Positions 1-9,169 of a DNA stretch of 64,000 bases are shown here, piece by piece. The DNA comes from Mesaphorura yosii. Its lineage: Eukaryota; Arthropoda; Collembola; Poduromorpha; Tullbergiidae. The position numbers and the translations under genes were made by a program. How positions within the stretch are numbered: position 1 is the first letter of the stretch; each line of letters opens with the position of its first letter. The stretch covers positions 1 through 64,000 of the forward strand of contig WIXG01000382.1 of NCBI GenBank assembly GCA_009869945.1. The letters run 5' to 3'. The notes beneath the pieces are model-generated. The model was not told the origin of the DNA and did no database searches. It saw only the letters and a program-made list of their open reading frames with translations.

Positions 1-507
1 ATGTTGACCTCGAACCAGCTGCAATTAGCAAGGAACCATGTCCTCAGAACTGCCAAGAAGTACATTGAACAATTGAAACCAGAACCTACGACCAGCGATT
101 TTGTACCAGGCACTGACGAACAGGATGCCCCTAGCAGGGATGTAAATTTTGAAGATGAGTACGAGAGAATACTACGTGAAGCAGAAAGGTCACGGCAGAG
201 TGTGGAACCGCCTGAATCGTCGACGAAGCAGCTAAATCTACTGAAGGAGGAGCTGCGAGTATTTGAAACGTTGCCGAGAATTGAAGAACGGAAAATAAAC
301 ATTTTTGCGTGGTGGCACTCTCAGGAGTGCAAATCAAAATTACTTAAAGAAGTCGCAGCTATTGTTCTGAGTTTTCCAGTTACACAAGTTTCGGCTGAAA
401 GATTATTTTCGGGACTTCGTTTCATTCTGAGCGACCAGAGATATAATATGTCCGACAAAACTGTTAAGAACGTTATGTTTCTACGCCTGAATAAATCATT
501 TGATTAA
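1..507 (+). CDS. hAT transposase, C-terminal part (partial at window start)
   Basis: The visible 168 residues end in the hAT C-terminal dimerisation region. This shows the pattern FPVTQVSAERLFS around residues 125-137, followed by a stretch ending NVMFLRLNK. In hAT transposases this domain lets the protein dimerise and contributes to the active complex. The upstream catalytic region is off the window, so the ATG at position 1 is simply the first in-frame Met and not necessarily the start. No internal stop occurs in the visible part, so the copy may be recent. It ends at TAA just before the subterminal repeats. Confidence 0.8.
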   Translation: MLTSNQLQLARNHVLRTAKKYIEQLKPEPTTSDFVPGTDEQDAPSRDVNFEDEYERILREAERSRQSVEPPESSTKQLNLLKEELRVFETLPRIEERKINIFAWWHSQECKSKLLKEVAAIVLSFPVTQVSAERLFSGLRFILSDQRYNMSDKTVKNVMFLRLNKSFD

Positions 508-721
508 TAAAACTGAAAAATATACCACTTTGTTTTGTCTAACGATTATTCAAATATTGGTATTGGTATCCGAAAATTTGGTCTGTATTTGAATATATTA
601 GAATCGGTATTCATATTTTGAGTATCCGAAAAATTGGTACTCGAATTAGAATCCTAAAAACCATTGGGTACGGTATTATAATCGGTATTCGTATTCGTTT
701 TCTTTCCGATACCCATCCCTG
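1..721 (+). mobile_element. 3' end of a hAT-family DNA transposon
   Basis: The window opens inside a hAT element. Its transposase frame ends at 507 and is followed by about 200 bp of AT-rich DNA in which short motifs of the type GGTATTCG and TATCCGAAAA recur, as in hAT subterminal regions. The segment closes at 712-721 with CCCATCCCTG, whose complement CAGGGATGGG is a classic hAT terminal inverted repeat. The next 8 bp (722-729, AATACGAC) would be the target-site duplication. The other end lies outside the window, so the duplication cannot be verified here. Confidence 0.8.
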
Positions 722-1797
722 AATACGACTGTCAATTCTAATGAAGATTTTCTCACAGATGCTATTAGAGAGGTGGGGGTGACTTCATCGCTTCGTTGAT
801 GCCTGACAAAGATAATTTTCTGCCCTGTGCATCTAAACTGTGCGTGAGGCACAAATAAATCGTCGTTTGTTTAACCAAGCTTTTGAAAATCCCAACAGTC
901 CGTTGATCGCGATGGTGTAAGAGAGCCAAGCACTGCTTTATTGTAATCATTAGGAGAATGGCTATACCAACACAGTTGACTCGTGGCCACAGCATTCGGG
1001 TGATAACAGCTTTGCCAACTTAGTGGTTGATTGGTTAATTAATTACATACAAATTGATAAGTACACAATCGGCGTAAAATTGCCAACCATTTCAATGATT
1101 GAGCCTTCATGAATACCTCGACAAGAGAAGGTAAATTATTACGCAAGTGATCCAGATGTTGGTTTACGGAGCTTGTAAGTCAGCATTTACCGAGCCCTTC
1201 AAATGGGAATCGTGTCACAAAGTTGAGCGGTGGGTATTACTGTCCAATTGCATCGCCCTGACCGGGAAACAGGATGCGAAGGAAGTATTATAAGGCCGGT
1301 GTTTTGCGCTCTGTAGAACACCTCACACTGTTTCGATATTTCTTGCTGAACCGGATCTAAGAGTATAATTGGCTTGGCTGTATGTGAGATCCAAAATAGA
1401 TGCGTCCACGCGAAAACATTTGGGATTTACTTGAACGTGAATCTGAGGGGTGAGGAGCAAGTGCTGACTATCATTGCCTTGTAAGGCAACAAAACATGTA
1501 CATTGGCGTTCGATACATGCAGTTTCTGAAAGTGAGCGGATCGTGCCCAGATTCACGGACCAGTTTTGGTACCCAGCGTCACAACTCAGCATGCACTATT
1601 TTAAACCCATCCTGCTTACCGAGACGGTCTAATTGATTAGATTTTCGTCGCTGAATCCTGCCATCGATGGTCGCTCGGACGGTTGAGAAAATTCAAAACT
1701 CCTGCTTATACGAGTACGCAAGAAATTACGAAGCTTAATGGTACACAACTGGACTCAAAGCTATAAAGAAAAGTTCAAAATATCATGTAAATGGTTG
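722..1797. other. Intergenic, no supported gene
   Basis: About 1.1 kb flanking the hAT end. Short ORFs occur (for example 1323-1592 on the minus strand, which has several cysteines) but none has a signal peptide, recognisable domain or supported splice structure. No tRNA-like or repeated structure was seen. Confidence 0.5.
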
Positions 1798-2074
1798 TTA
1801 TTTTTTAGATTGAAATTCAAGCCATTTATTCAATGCAATTGAAGGAGCTAGAAGAAGAGTGATGTCCTCAGAAACGCGCTCGTGGCAGTCGGCCAGTTCC
1901 GGTGTTCCATCCTTGAACATGCACTCACAACAGACCTGGAGAATTAAATTAATTAAAAATGATATCGGTTTTAGAGTGGATGTAAATATAACTGCATACA
2001 ACTGCTTGAGTTTCCTCCACAAACGCCAAAAGCGCGACCAGAGCAAAAGCGATGCCAATGATTGCCTTGTTCAT
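1798..2074 (-). CDS. Small secreted cysteine-containing peptide, 2 exons
   Basis: This is a two-exon gene too short for simple ORF calling. Exon 1 is 2074-2000 and encodes MNKAIIGIAFALVALL followed by a short linker ending ETQAV, a textbook signal peptide. A 64-bp intron (1999-1936, GTATGC...CCAG, phase 0) leads to exon 2 (1935-1798). The mature part begins with a VCCEC cluster, contains one further cysteine and ends in SKK. The total is 70 aa. A TTAAATAG element lies about 75 bp upstream of the ATG on this strand. The family is not recognised. The signal peptide and clean splice frame support a real gene, perhaps an effector or antimicrobial-type peptide, but function is unknown. Confidence 0.55.
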
Positions 2075-2819
2075 CTTTCACTCGGGCTGTGCCTTGTCGT
2101 ATGAAACTTCAGCATGTGAGATTGAAATAGGAAATATCTGGCTCTTCTATTTAAGTCCCAATGGCCGGAATTAGCCAACCACAAAATATCTTTTGCTTCA
2201 CAATGCAAGATTGAAGTCATTGAAGCCAGAAGACCACCAAGTTGTGATCATTCTACTATACTCATGCAAAGCGAAAGCAATTAGAATGAATGCAATCGGA
2301 TTAATCATATTCACTGATTAACGTAAGTCATCTATTGTCGTGCTGGCCATGGAATAGTTTACCTTGCACTATAGAAAAAGATAACTCAGCTGTGAATTTC
2401 CAACCCGTTCACTCATTGTATTGTGGTTTCTTGTTCTAAATTCGTATCGGTGCATATCGTATTTTATTTGTCTTTGTATTGCATTTGAAGACAAGGCCTT
2501 TATTTTTGTCCTAAGGGCAAACCAAGCGTCGTTTCTATGGACACACTAAAGCACTACTACTCCGTCGTTTCTTATAGATGGTGTGAGCACTACGACACGG
2601 GAGGGTCCAGAATCCGCTCGAAGCTCGATACAGTTCATATCACCGATAAAACCAAAGTTCGGGTCGCAAAAAGTCTCTGTACTTTAGCACAATCAAGACG
2701 GATCACCCACTGTTATGTCGTAGATGCTTAATAATCGTTCTGCAACAATCAGAAGTTATTTACACCAATAACTTTATTCTCCATCTCAATAAATGCCATT
2801 ACGAAAGGCTTATCCTATA
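2075..2819. other. Intergenic, no supported gene
   Basis: Between the divergent 5' end of the small peptide gene and the 3' end of the ionotropic receptor. Only short unsupported ORFs are present. The part near 2075-2160 should hold the promoter of the peptide gene. Confidence 0.4.
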
Positions 2820-5243
2820 CTATGGAATACTACATGTCGGGTTTTGTTCATGTCGTAGAATTTCCTGAGCCGCAAAAATCCTGCCTCGTGGCCAGTTCTG
2901 GGCACCATGCCAATACCAATACTTTAAAAATGTTGCTACGGCTGCTCTTAAACAGATCAGGAATAAAGATCCAAATTTGCGAACCAGAAGTTCCATACAG
3001 AGTGATACCGTTGACGCCAGAGCACCCAACCCGAGGAGGCAGAATGCTGATTGCAGATTTGAATCCATTGACAGCGCTTCGTGACCTTTCGCAGTTCCAC
3101 TGGCAGGCCCTTCACCCCTGTCCCTCACCTTTCTGCCTCTCAACTCCATAACCGCTGCCTGCCAAGTCCGAGGATACCACCGTCCGTACCATTTGTCCCA
3201 GAGTCCAAAGATCCCGGACGAAATCAGAGCCTGCAACCTTTTGTACGCGTGCTCCACAAGTGAGGACATTCGATCAGGGTAGAATTGATACACAAACCAC
3301 TCTTTGCCTTGACTTTCTTTAAATTTCGTGAGTCCAGCTCTCTGTCTCCTTGTTTCCTTGTAGTAGTCCATGAAATGGGTCAGTTCCCCACTGACTTCAA
3401 GTATGGCCGACTTGTCGCAAGTCGAGATTGTAGACATGAAGATGTCTGTCTCATTGCGGCTCAGGCTGGTCTGAGTGTCTTCAAACATTCTGTGCATAGA
3501 TGCAACTGCTATACGATTGGTTCTGTTGACGGGGGAGCTGGCGATAAGCCAAGAATCCCACCAGCTACTGTCACTGCCCTCGGGAATTCGTAGATCTCGT
3601 CTGGTGACATTCTGCTCAACGTCCACAAATTCCTGCTCAACTAGTCCCATTCTTTTCAGCCAAGGGTTGAGAATGTTTCGATACGTGCCTGCATAGAGCA
3701 CGAAGCTGTTCTCCACCAATTCGGCTGGTGCGTGCCACCGGGAGCGTGAAGGGATCGAGCCCGTTAGTTCACGTATGAAGAGAGCCAAGTATACTGCGGA
3801 AAGGACAACGGAGAGCAGAGACCAGACACCAAATGTTAAACGAAAAAAAGTGAGAACCTCGGTTCGAGATTTGATTTCCCGTCGGAGTTGGACTGAAGGT
3901 CCCAGCAAGTCTAAGAATCCCCGCAGGAGTAGGTTGAAGAGAACGGAGCAGAAGGACTCGATGCTGCGCCCGTGTACGAGTCTGTACACGGCGAGCACGC
4001 AGACAGTGATAGTGAGCACCGTTGCCAGAGTGAGTAACCAGGACGCTTTGTCGTACGGATCCAGAAAGAAGCCAAAGGTCAAGGTCGTGTAGCTCCCATC
4101 ACACGTGGCCAAGTACCAATCCTCCGTCTTGATAAGAACCAAGTTTGTCGTGGATAGCGTGTGCAGAAGCTCGGGGGTCGTCCGGGTGATGCGAAGCCAA
4201 GGAAAAGCACGCGTGAAGTAGTCCCCTGGATCTACGTCAGTGCGGGCTGGCGGGTCATTCCGATCGCATTCCATATTCATGGCCAAGTACATGCGAACCT
4301 CGCTTATGACTAAGTACTTTATGATCCACTCTAAACCGATTCGCGGTGGTTTAAAAGGGTTGGTCATACAGGCCTGGAATGCTGGGATGGCGCTCCAGTC
4401 CCAGGTTTTGTTCCATGCCTGGCTGCTAGACAGGAAATCCTCCAAATTGTTGTATTTTGGGCCCGTGTACTTGCACCCAGGTAGGAGCCCCCATGAGTAT
4501 ATTCCCCAGCGTCTGTCGACTAGCTCCTCGGAATCCTGAACGCCTTGGAGGCGTAGTTGGTCATTTATCCCATCGAATGCTGCCCTGCAGTGTCCCTGAC
4601 CTTGCCCTTGACATTCGTCGAGACTCGAACAGGTGTTAAGCTGCACGTACAGAAATGGATGGTAAACCCCGTACACGGTGTCGGCATTGTAATACTCGAG
4701 ATTCAGGGCCTTGTCGATTTCTTCCAGCCGTGTACGCACCAGGATGTAGTTTAAATTGACGCGCATCGAATACCGTTGCATGGAGTCGGATAAAGCTAAA
4801 TCTGCAGTGAGTGGTTGGAGTTTGGATGTTTGTGAAGTCAAGATCCAGGCGATTGTGGTCGACTTGAGACCAGACAGAGTTCCAGAGTTCATATCCTGCA
4901 GTACGGAGGGTCCCAATACAATGATCAGGCGTTTGACACTTGTGACTGTGAGAACTCTGCTTGGCATCCGAATTTGAAGCTGTCGCATCGATCCAGTTGC
5001 AGCCCCAGCCCCTGTTAGTGTTGAAATGGAAATTGGGTACGGGGGCGGTTCGAGTCGGAGGTCAATTGTCCGCTTCATGGCGAGGTGCAGATGGACCCAG
5101 TGGTCGTGGAACTCGTACATTAGCCAATTGAGAGACCGAAAGATGGTGGCAGGAGGTCCGCTATTAGGAGGACCAGTGGATCTAGTTATGAACAGCGAGC
5201 AGATTATCAGAACGCTGAGATTAGTACACCACATCATGATCAT
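2820..5243 (-). CDS. Divergent ionotropic receptor (IR/iGluR-like), intronless
   Basis: An uninterrupted frame of 807 aa. The long frame extends 10 codons further to a TTG, but the first ATG (5243) starts a hydrophobic signal peptide (MIMMWCTNLSVLIICS). The layout fits ionotropic receptors: a long extracellular N-terminal region with cysteines, a first membrane helix around residues 402-424 (WLLTLATVLTITVCVLAVYR), a short pore-like hydrophobic segment, a second helix around 465-490, an S2-like extracellular stretch, and a last helix near 735-757 (SAFCLLGLGALASTVSL). IRs are ligand-gated channels of chemosensory dendrites. No canonical glutamate-binding Arg/Asp signature was found, as in divergent IRs. 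Intronless IRs are common in arthropod species-specific expansions. The ligand is unknown, and the assignment rests on topology more than close identity. Confidence 0.65.
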   Translation of the reverse strand: MIMMWCTNLSVLIICSLFITRSTGPPNSGPPATIFRSLNWLMYEFHDHWVHLHLAMKRTIDLRLEPPPYPISISTLTGAGAATGSMRQLQIRMPSRVLTVTSVKRLIIVLGPSVLQDMNSGTLSGLKSTTIAWILTSQTSKLQPLTADLALSDSMQRYSMRVNLNYILVRTRLEEIDKALNLEYYNADTVYGVYHPFLYVQLNTCSSLDECQGQGQGHCRAAFDGINDQLRLQGVQDSEELVDRRWGIYSWGLLPGCKYTGPKYNNLEDFLSSSQAWNKTWDWSAIPAFQACMTNPFKPPRIGLEWIIKYLVISEVRMYLAMNMECDRNDPPARTDVDPGDYFTRAFPWLRITRTTPELLHTLSTTNLVLIKTEDWYLATCDGSYTTLTFGFFLDPYDKASWLLTLATVLTITVCVLAVYRLVHGRSIESFCSVLFNLLLRGFLDLLGPSVQLRREIKSRTEVLTFFRLTFGVWSLLSVVLSAVYLALFIRELTGSIPSRSRWHAPAELVENSFVLYAGTYRNILNPWLKRMGLVEQEFVDVEQNVTRRDLRIPEGSDSSWWDSWLIASSPVNRTNRIAVASMHRMFEDTQTSLSRNETDIFMSTISTCDKSAILEVSGELTHFMDYYKETRRQRAGLTKFKESQGKEWFVYQFYPDRMSSLVEHAYKRLQALISSGIFGLWDKWYGRWYPRTWQAAVMELRGRKVRDRGEGPASGTAKGHEALSMDSNLQSAFCLLGLGALASTVSLCMELLVRKFGSLFLICLRAAVATFLKYWYWHGAQNWPRGRIFAAQEILRHEQNPTCSIP

Positions 5244-6145
5244 GGCAGTCTCTCTCAATAGTATGGCTCTCAATGTGTACGACGGTGTAAGAACGACAAC
5301 TACGTTAGCAGGACACTATGAGTCTCAATTTTCGCTCAGGTGTTTACATCACAATTTTGACCTTTGCATGCACAACGACTTTTCGTGTCCGACCTTCCAC
5401 GCGTTCATTGCTCCATGAAAGTCAAGCACTTTTTGGTCTCACTCGTGCTCACAATCGATTTTGATTAAATTAAACTCGCTTAACATTTTCTGCGAATGGT
5501 AGGTTGGATACCTTTTGAAAATCATTGAGCTCAAACGATTCAAGAACATATGGGAGCTCATGCATACGTAGTTTGATGCGCATTGCGGGCAGAGGAAGAA
5601 CGGAGCACACTTAACGGCCATGGCAGACTCCACAGCACTTTTTTAGATTGCCCATATTTTCTCTTCGCGGGCGTGGAGTTTATATAAATTAATATTGAAA
5701 TGTAAATGTTAAAACGTAGAACAGTATTGAATTGTAATGAAAACATTTTCACAATACATACATCGTCACCGGGATTCATATTCTGTCGTACCCTGTAATT
5801 AGGCCAATTTACGAAAAGTCAAGACACACACAGTCGGTGAGGAACACGAACTTAATTAGAAGCAATAGTTCAAAGTTTGACATTGGTCAATTATATCTCA
5901 AGCTGGTTATCGAAGTCGAGCCGGGTCATTCTCCCATTTCAAGGGTCATCCCTGTGAACAAAACGGCAGAAAGAGAATGCCGCAATGCAAAGGAAACGGA
6001 TTGATCTCAATCGATGATTAAGGGTACGATGTGCAATAAAACACTTTTCCGGAGTTCCTGCCTGACACTGTGATATATGATTGAAACGGGTTCTCGGTAA
6101 CAATTTGGTTCGTGTTTATGGCAGGTATGGCACCGTTTTGCCATT
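5244..6145. other. Intergenic, no supported gene
   Basis: AT-rich spacer upstream of the ionotropic receptor. A TATATAAA-type string occurs near 5680 but no supported start follows on either strand. Confidence 0.4.
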
Positions 6146-6668
6146 TCAAACTACTTCTCTTTGCAAATAAAGTAGCAAGAGGAAAACCTTTCCTACTTTG
6201 CTCGTCAATGCGAAAGCATCTAACAAATCCCAGCCTACGCCTTCTGCAAGCAGTTCGACTTGATCCCCAAGGACATAGCTGGAAATTCTAGTGTCCACAT
6301 ACTGCTGTAGCTCCTCAACCGATTCCATCGGAACACCCTTCAGCTCTCGAACATGCTGCACCCCGCAGGCAGGCAGGAGCTCGCGTCGCTGGTCCCAATC
6401 CCTCCAAAACCATGTCCCGGCCTCCTCCAGCTTGAACCGGAGTCCAAAGGCCCTGTATTTGCTTCGCTGCCGTAAGTACTTTTCTGGTAGATTTTTGGAT
6501 GCGTCGTCTCGCCGCAATCATTACTTCGGTGCAAGCCGGCCTCCGAGACAAAAGCCTGAAGGCGGTTGCAATTTTATGGAGGAGCGGCGCAGATTTGGAG
6601 GACAGCGGCACGGGAAATTTCTTCAAGTGTGCCTGAAAGATCACTTCCGGGTTTCTCGGGTTTGACAT
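6146..6668 (-). other. Unassigned overlapping reading frames, possibly one damaged gene
   Basis: Two minus-strand frames overlap. One starts at an ATG (6668), runs to 6315 and is rich in basic residues. The other is open from a TTG at 6517 to 6146 and contains a charged, helix-prone stretch (LRFKLEEAGTWFWRDWDQRR). Both have GC-rich third positions over parts of their length, so the locus may be a single gene with a frameshift or an unresolved intron. No domain is recognised and no good GT-AG pair joining them was found. Function is unknown, and this could be chance ORFs. Confidence 0.25.
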
Positions 6669-7493
6669 TGAATATATGATACACGTAAACCACGTGCGAT
6701 GCTGCTGTTAGCGAGGGGCAAGGCGGTGGTGGCAGCATATCTGACGTTTACGGGTGCTGTACAGAGTTCGTTTGATCTTCTTTCTGAATACGATTTCAGA
6801 ACCAGCGCACGAGAAATCTCGTTTCGCGTCATCAAAAGCTTCTCATAAATACAGCATGACTTTGTCTGAGATCCAGCAATCTTCAAACAGTTTTGAGATC
6901 TACGTGACCTGATCTATGTTTTAATTATTTGTAAAAAAGGGTTTCAAGAACGAACGACGTGCCTGTACAGAGAGTGAATGAAAGGCGAAAAATGAATGGA
7001 CATTATGTCTCTGGCGGTGGGCAAAGCAAACTGAATTAATTGACGAAGTATGACGATTTGTACATTTCACGACACATGCATGTATCAAGTTTGGGTCACC
7101 GCTCTGCTTCCGATGACGAGCGCCGCCAAGATCAAGTGCAATGATCCGGGACGCCGTACACAGTGGGGAAGGAGTGCTGCGCAGGTTTGGGTTGCGCTTC
7201 AGAGCAAAAGACGGGGCCGAAGGTTTGCGTTTAAATTTTAAACGCAAGCAAGCGTCCAACCGAGAAATCCTTTTTCTGAATCAATTCACGAGTCATCCTT
7301 GATAAAAGTGATTTTGTCAAAATCTTGAATTGAATAAAGAAGCATTAACGAGAAATTCGAAGCCGTATTCAAAAGTAGGCGCTCATTTTTGCCATTTTCG
7401 TGAGTGCGAGATACGTGGCAGGAGCTTCAAAAGCACAAACCAGTCGACCGGAGAGATCAAAGCTAGGAAGTCCTTTCGTGTGTACCCACCAAG
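6669..7493. other. Intergenic, no supported gene
   Basis: Short ORFs on both strands (for example 6921-7259 minus) lack any domain, signal peptide or splice support. Nothing repeated or RNA-like was seen. Confidence 0.35.
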
Positions 7494-7760
7494 GTGAGGC
7501 CCCGTGATTCATTCATTCAACGTCGATACGAGCTTGCCACGGACGCACGAGGCAAGGATACGCAACCACTAAACACACAGATAACGTACAGGATCGCTGA
7601 TTCTGGTACATTCCTGAACAGGATGTTGCCCCTTACACCTGACGTAAGCTTTTTCTGCACTCCTCTTCTCCCCCGTCGGAGGTGGTACAGTGTGGTATCT
7701 TTTCTTGTCAGGCCGTGGAGGTCTCCCATAGTAACGGAGAAAAGTGCACTGGTAGGTTTT
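7494..7760 (-). mobile_element. Possible piggyBac-type transposase C-terminal remnant
   Basis: On the minus strand a frame reads RYHTVPPPTGEKR followed by scattered cysteines and a block containing RYLC. This resembles the piggyBac C-terminal segment (H-x-PxPPTGKK-x-RC-x2-C ... RYxC). The cysteine spacing is imperfect and frames appear shifted towards the 3' end, so this would be a decayed fragment. It abuts an 11-G run (7769-7779) and the Merlin-like fragment on the same strand, suggesting stacked transposon debris. It could instead be low-complexity chance similarity. Confidence 0.3.
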
Positions 7761-7879
7761 TTTCTTTGGGGGGGGGGGTAAACGCATATTTTAGGTTTGG
7801 TTTTGGGACTGACTGTCCGCGGGCCCTCTCACCAAAGGAAATACGGGAGACAAGGCAAATTAGCGAGAAGGCCTTACTC

Positions 7880-8277
7880 ACTTGAAACAAGCTCTCGTCA
7901 ATTTGCACTGTCTGCCCAATGCCGCCCATGCGACCACGATTCTCGAATTTCCACATGCAAACATCACGACATAGATTGTACCAATTTGTTATTGTGTGGC
8001 TGCCCCTTCTTGTCAGTTCCATAGCGGCAGTGGCTGACGCTCGTTGACACCACAGCCATGCGAGTTCCAGTACCACCTGCAGCCTGAGTTCATGCCCAGC
8101 TCTCCCGCTCGCATCGATGCTACTGAAGAATGTATTGCGTTTGCGAATTGATTGAAACGTGGCACACTTCCAGTTTGTGCAGCGTAATGAAGGCTTGCCC
8201 TTCCTGAGAACCTCCTTCATGACCGAATTGCAGGGGCTACCATCTTTATTTTGGTACACTTTTGTTCGTTTGTGCAA
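7880..8277 (-). mobile_element. Merlin / IS1595-like (ISXO2) transposase fragment
   Basis: A minus-strand frame shows the N-terminal half of an ISXO2-like transposase. It has a CTNWKC zinc-ligand pair, an RKRNTFFSSID block, then WYNLCRDVC and finally GGIGQTVQIDESLF, where the aspartate/glutamate of IDES is the first DDE catalytic position. After that a GTGAGT donor-like sequence appears and the frame loses similarity. The first codon of the open frame (8277) is TTG, so the true N terminus may lie upstream. Merlin elements are DNA transposons of animals related to bacterial IS1595. This copy lacks the rest of the catalytic core and is inactive as it stands. Confidence 0.65.
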
Positions 8278-9169
8278 AGAATGCCCTTACTCTTCAAAAA
8301 ACGTCTCTAATAATTTCTGTATAAAACTCGAGCTGGGTTAGCTTCGATGCAGCCATTTCAACGGCTGAGCGAGGACTGAAAGAACACAGTTAATTTCAGT
8401 TCAGATTCCTGCATTCATGATAATAAGAACACGATTTGCTTATCATGATCACTTAATGCAGTATCGAAATTATGTTGCATCATCATAAAATTTTCATGAT
8501 CACACAACGCTTGTACGAAACTGTACATGATCACTTACGACATCAGTACCAGATGGACATCACAGGAAAGACAATCATCTTGACCTTGACCACGCACTTT
8601 TAGACAGTAGACGATTTTCCCTTCAATTCTACTTCAGAATGTGTATAAGCAATAAGGACGACGGACGATTCAGCAGTGATTTGAATTCGACACATGAGTT
8701 GAATGCCATGGAACCTGACAAACCTGAAAATTTTCCTATCTGGCTTTCAAAGTATGGGGACAGCTTAATTTACAACAGGATTGAATGAGTATATTTGTTG
8801 CTGTCAAGTCATCAAGTGAATTAGAAGTCGTTGAACCGTGCATTTAGAGTATACTGAAGTAGAACGCATTACAATCAACTGATTAATTTTTGCAACTCAT
8901 GTAACTCAAAACTGTTGAGTCTGGTTTCCGTTCGTTCAATTATTCAATTGAATTTAATCTCTGGTTGAGGCATATGCGAAAAAGAAAGTACACATTTCAC
9001 AGCCAAGTCTCTCCTTGTAATTGTTACGATTCCGAGGCTGGACGAAAAATGGAATTGGCTTAATTGATTCAATGAACTTTTATATGCTTATTTATGAGAT
9101 ACATGTTGACGATCATTCTGAATTCAAACACTTTTATTTTGTACAACGTGCCGACAGCACGACAAAGTA
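8278..9169. other. AT-rich intergenic region with repeated CATGATCA motifs
   Basis: No gene was found upstream of the nicotinic-type receptor. Between about 8440 and 8540 the string CATGATCAC occurs three times within roughly 80 bp, accompanied by related CATGATAA and CATCATCAT strings. It is palindromic at its core (TGATCA). No ORF of note is present. Confidence 0.4.

Noticed and set aside
1323-1592. Minus-strand ORF with several cysteines
   Set aside because: No signal peptide, no domain and no splice partners.
6921-7259. Minus-strand 112-aa ORF
   Set aside because: Biased composition with no recognisable motif; looks like chance.
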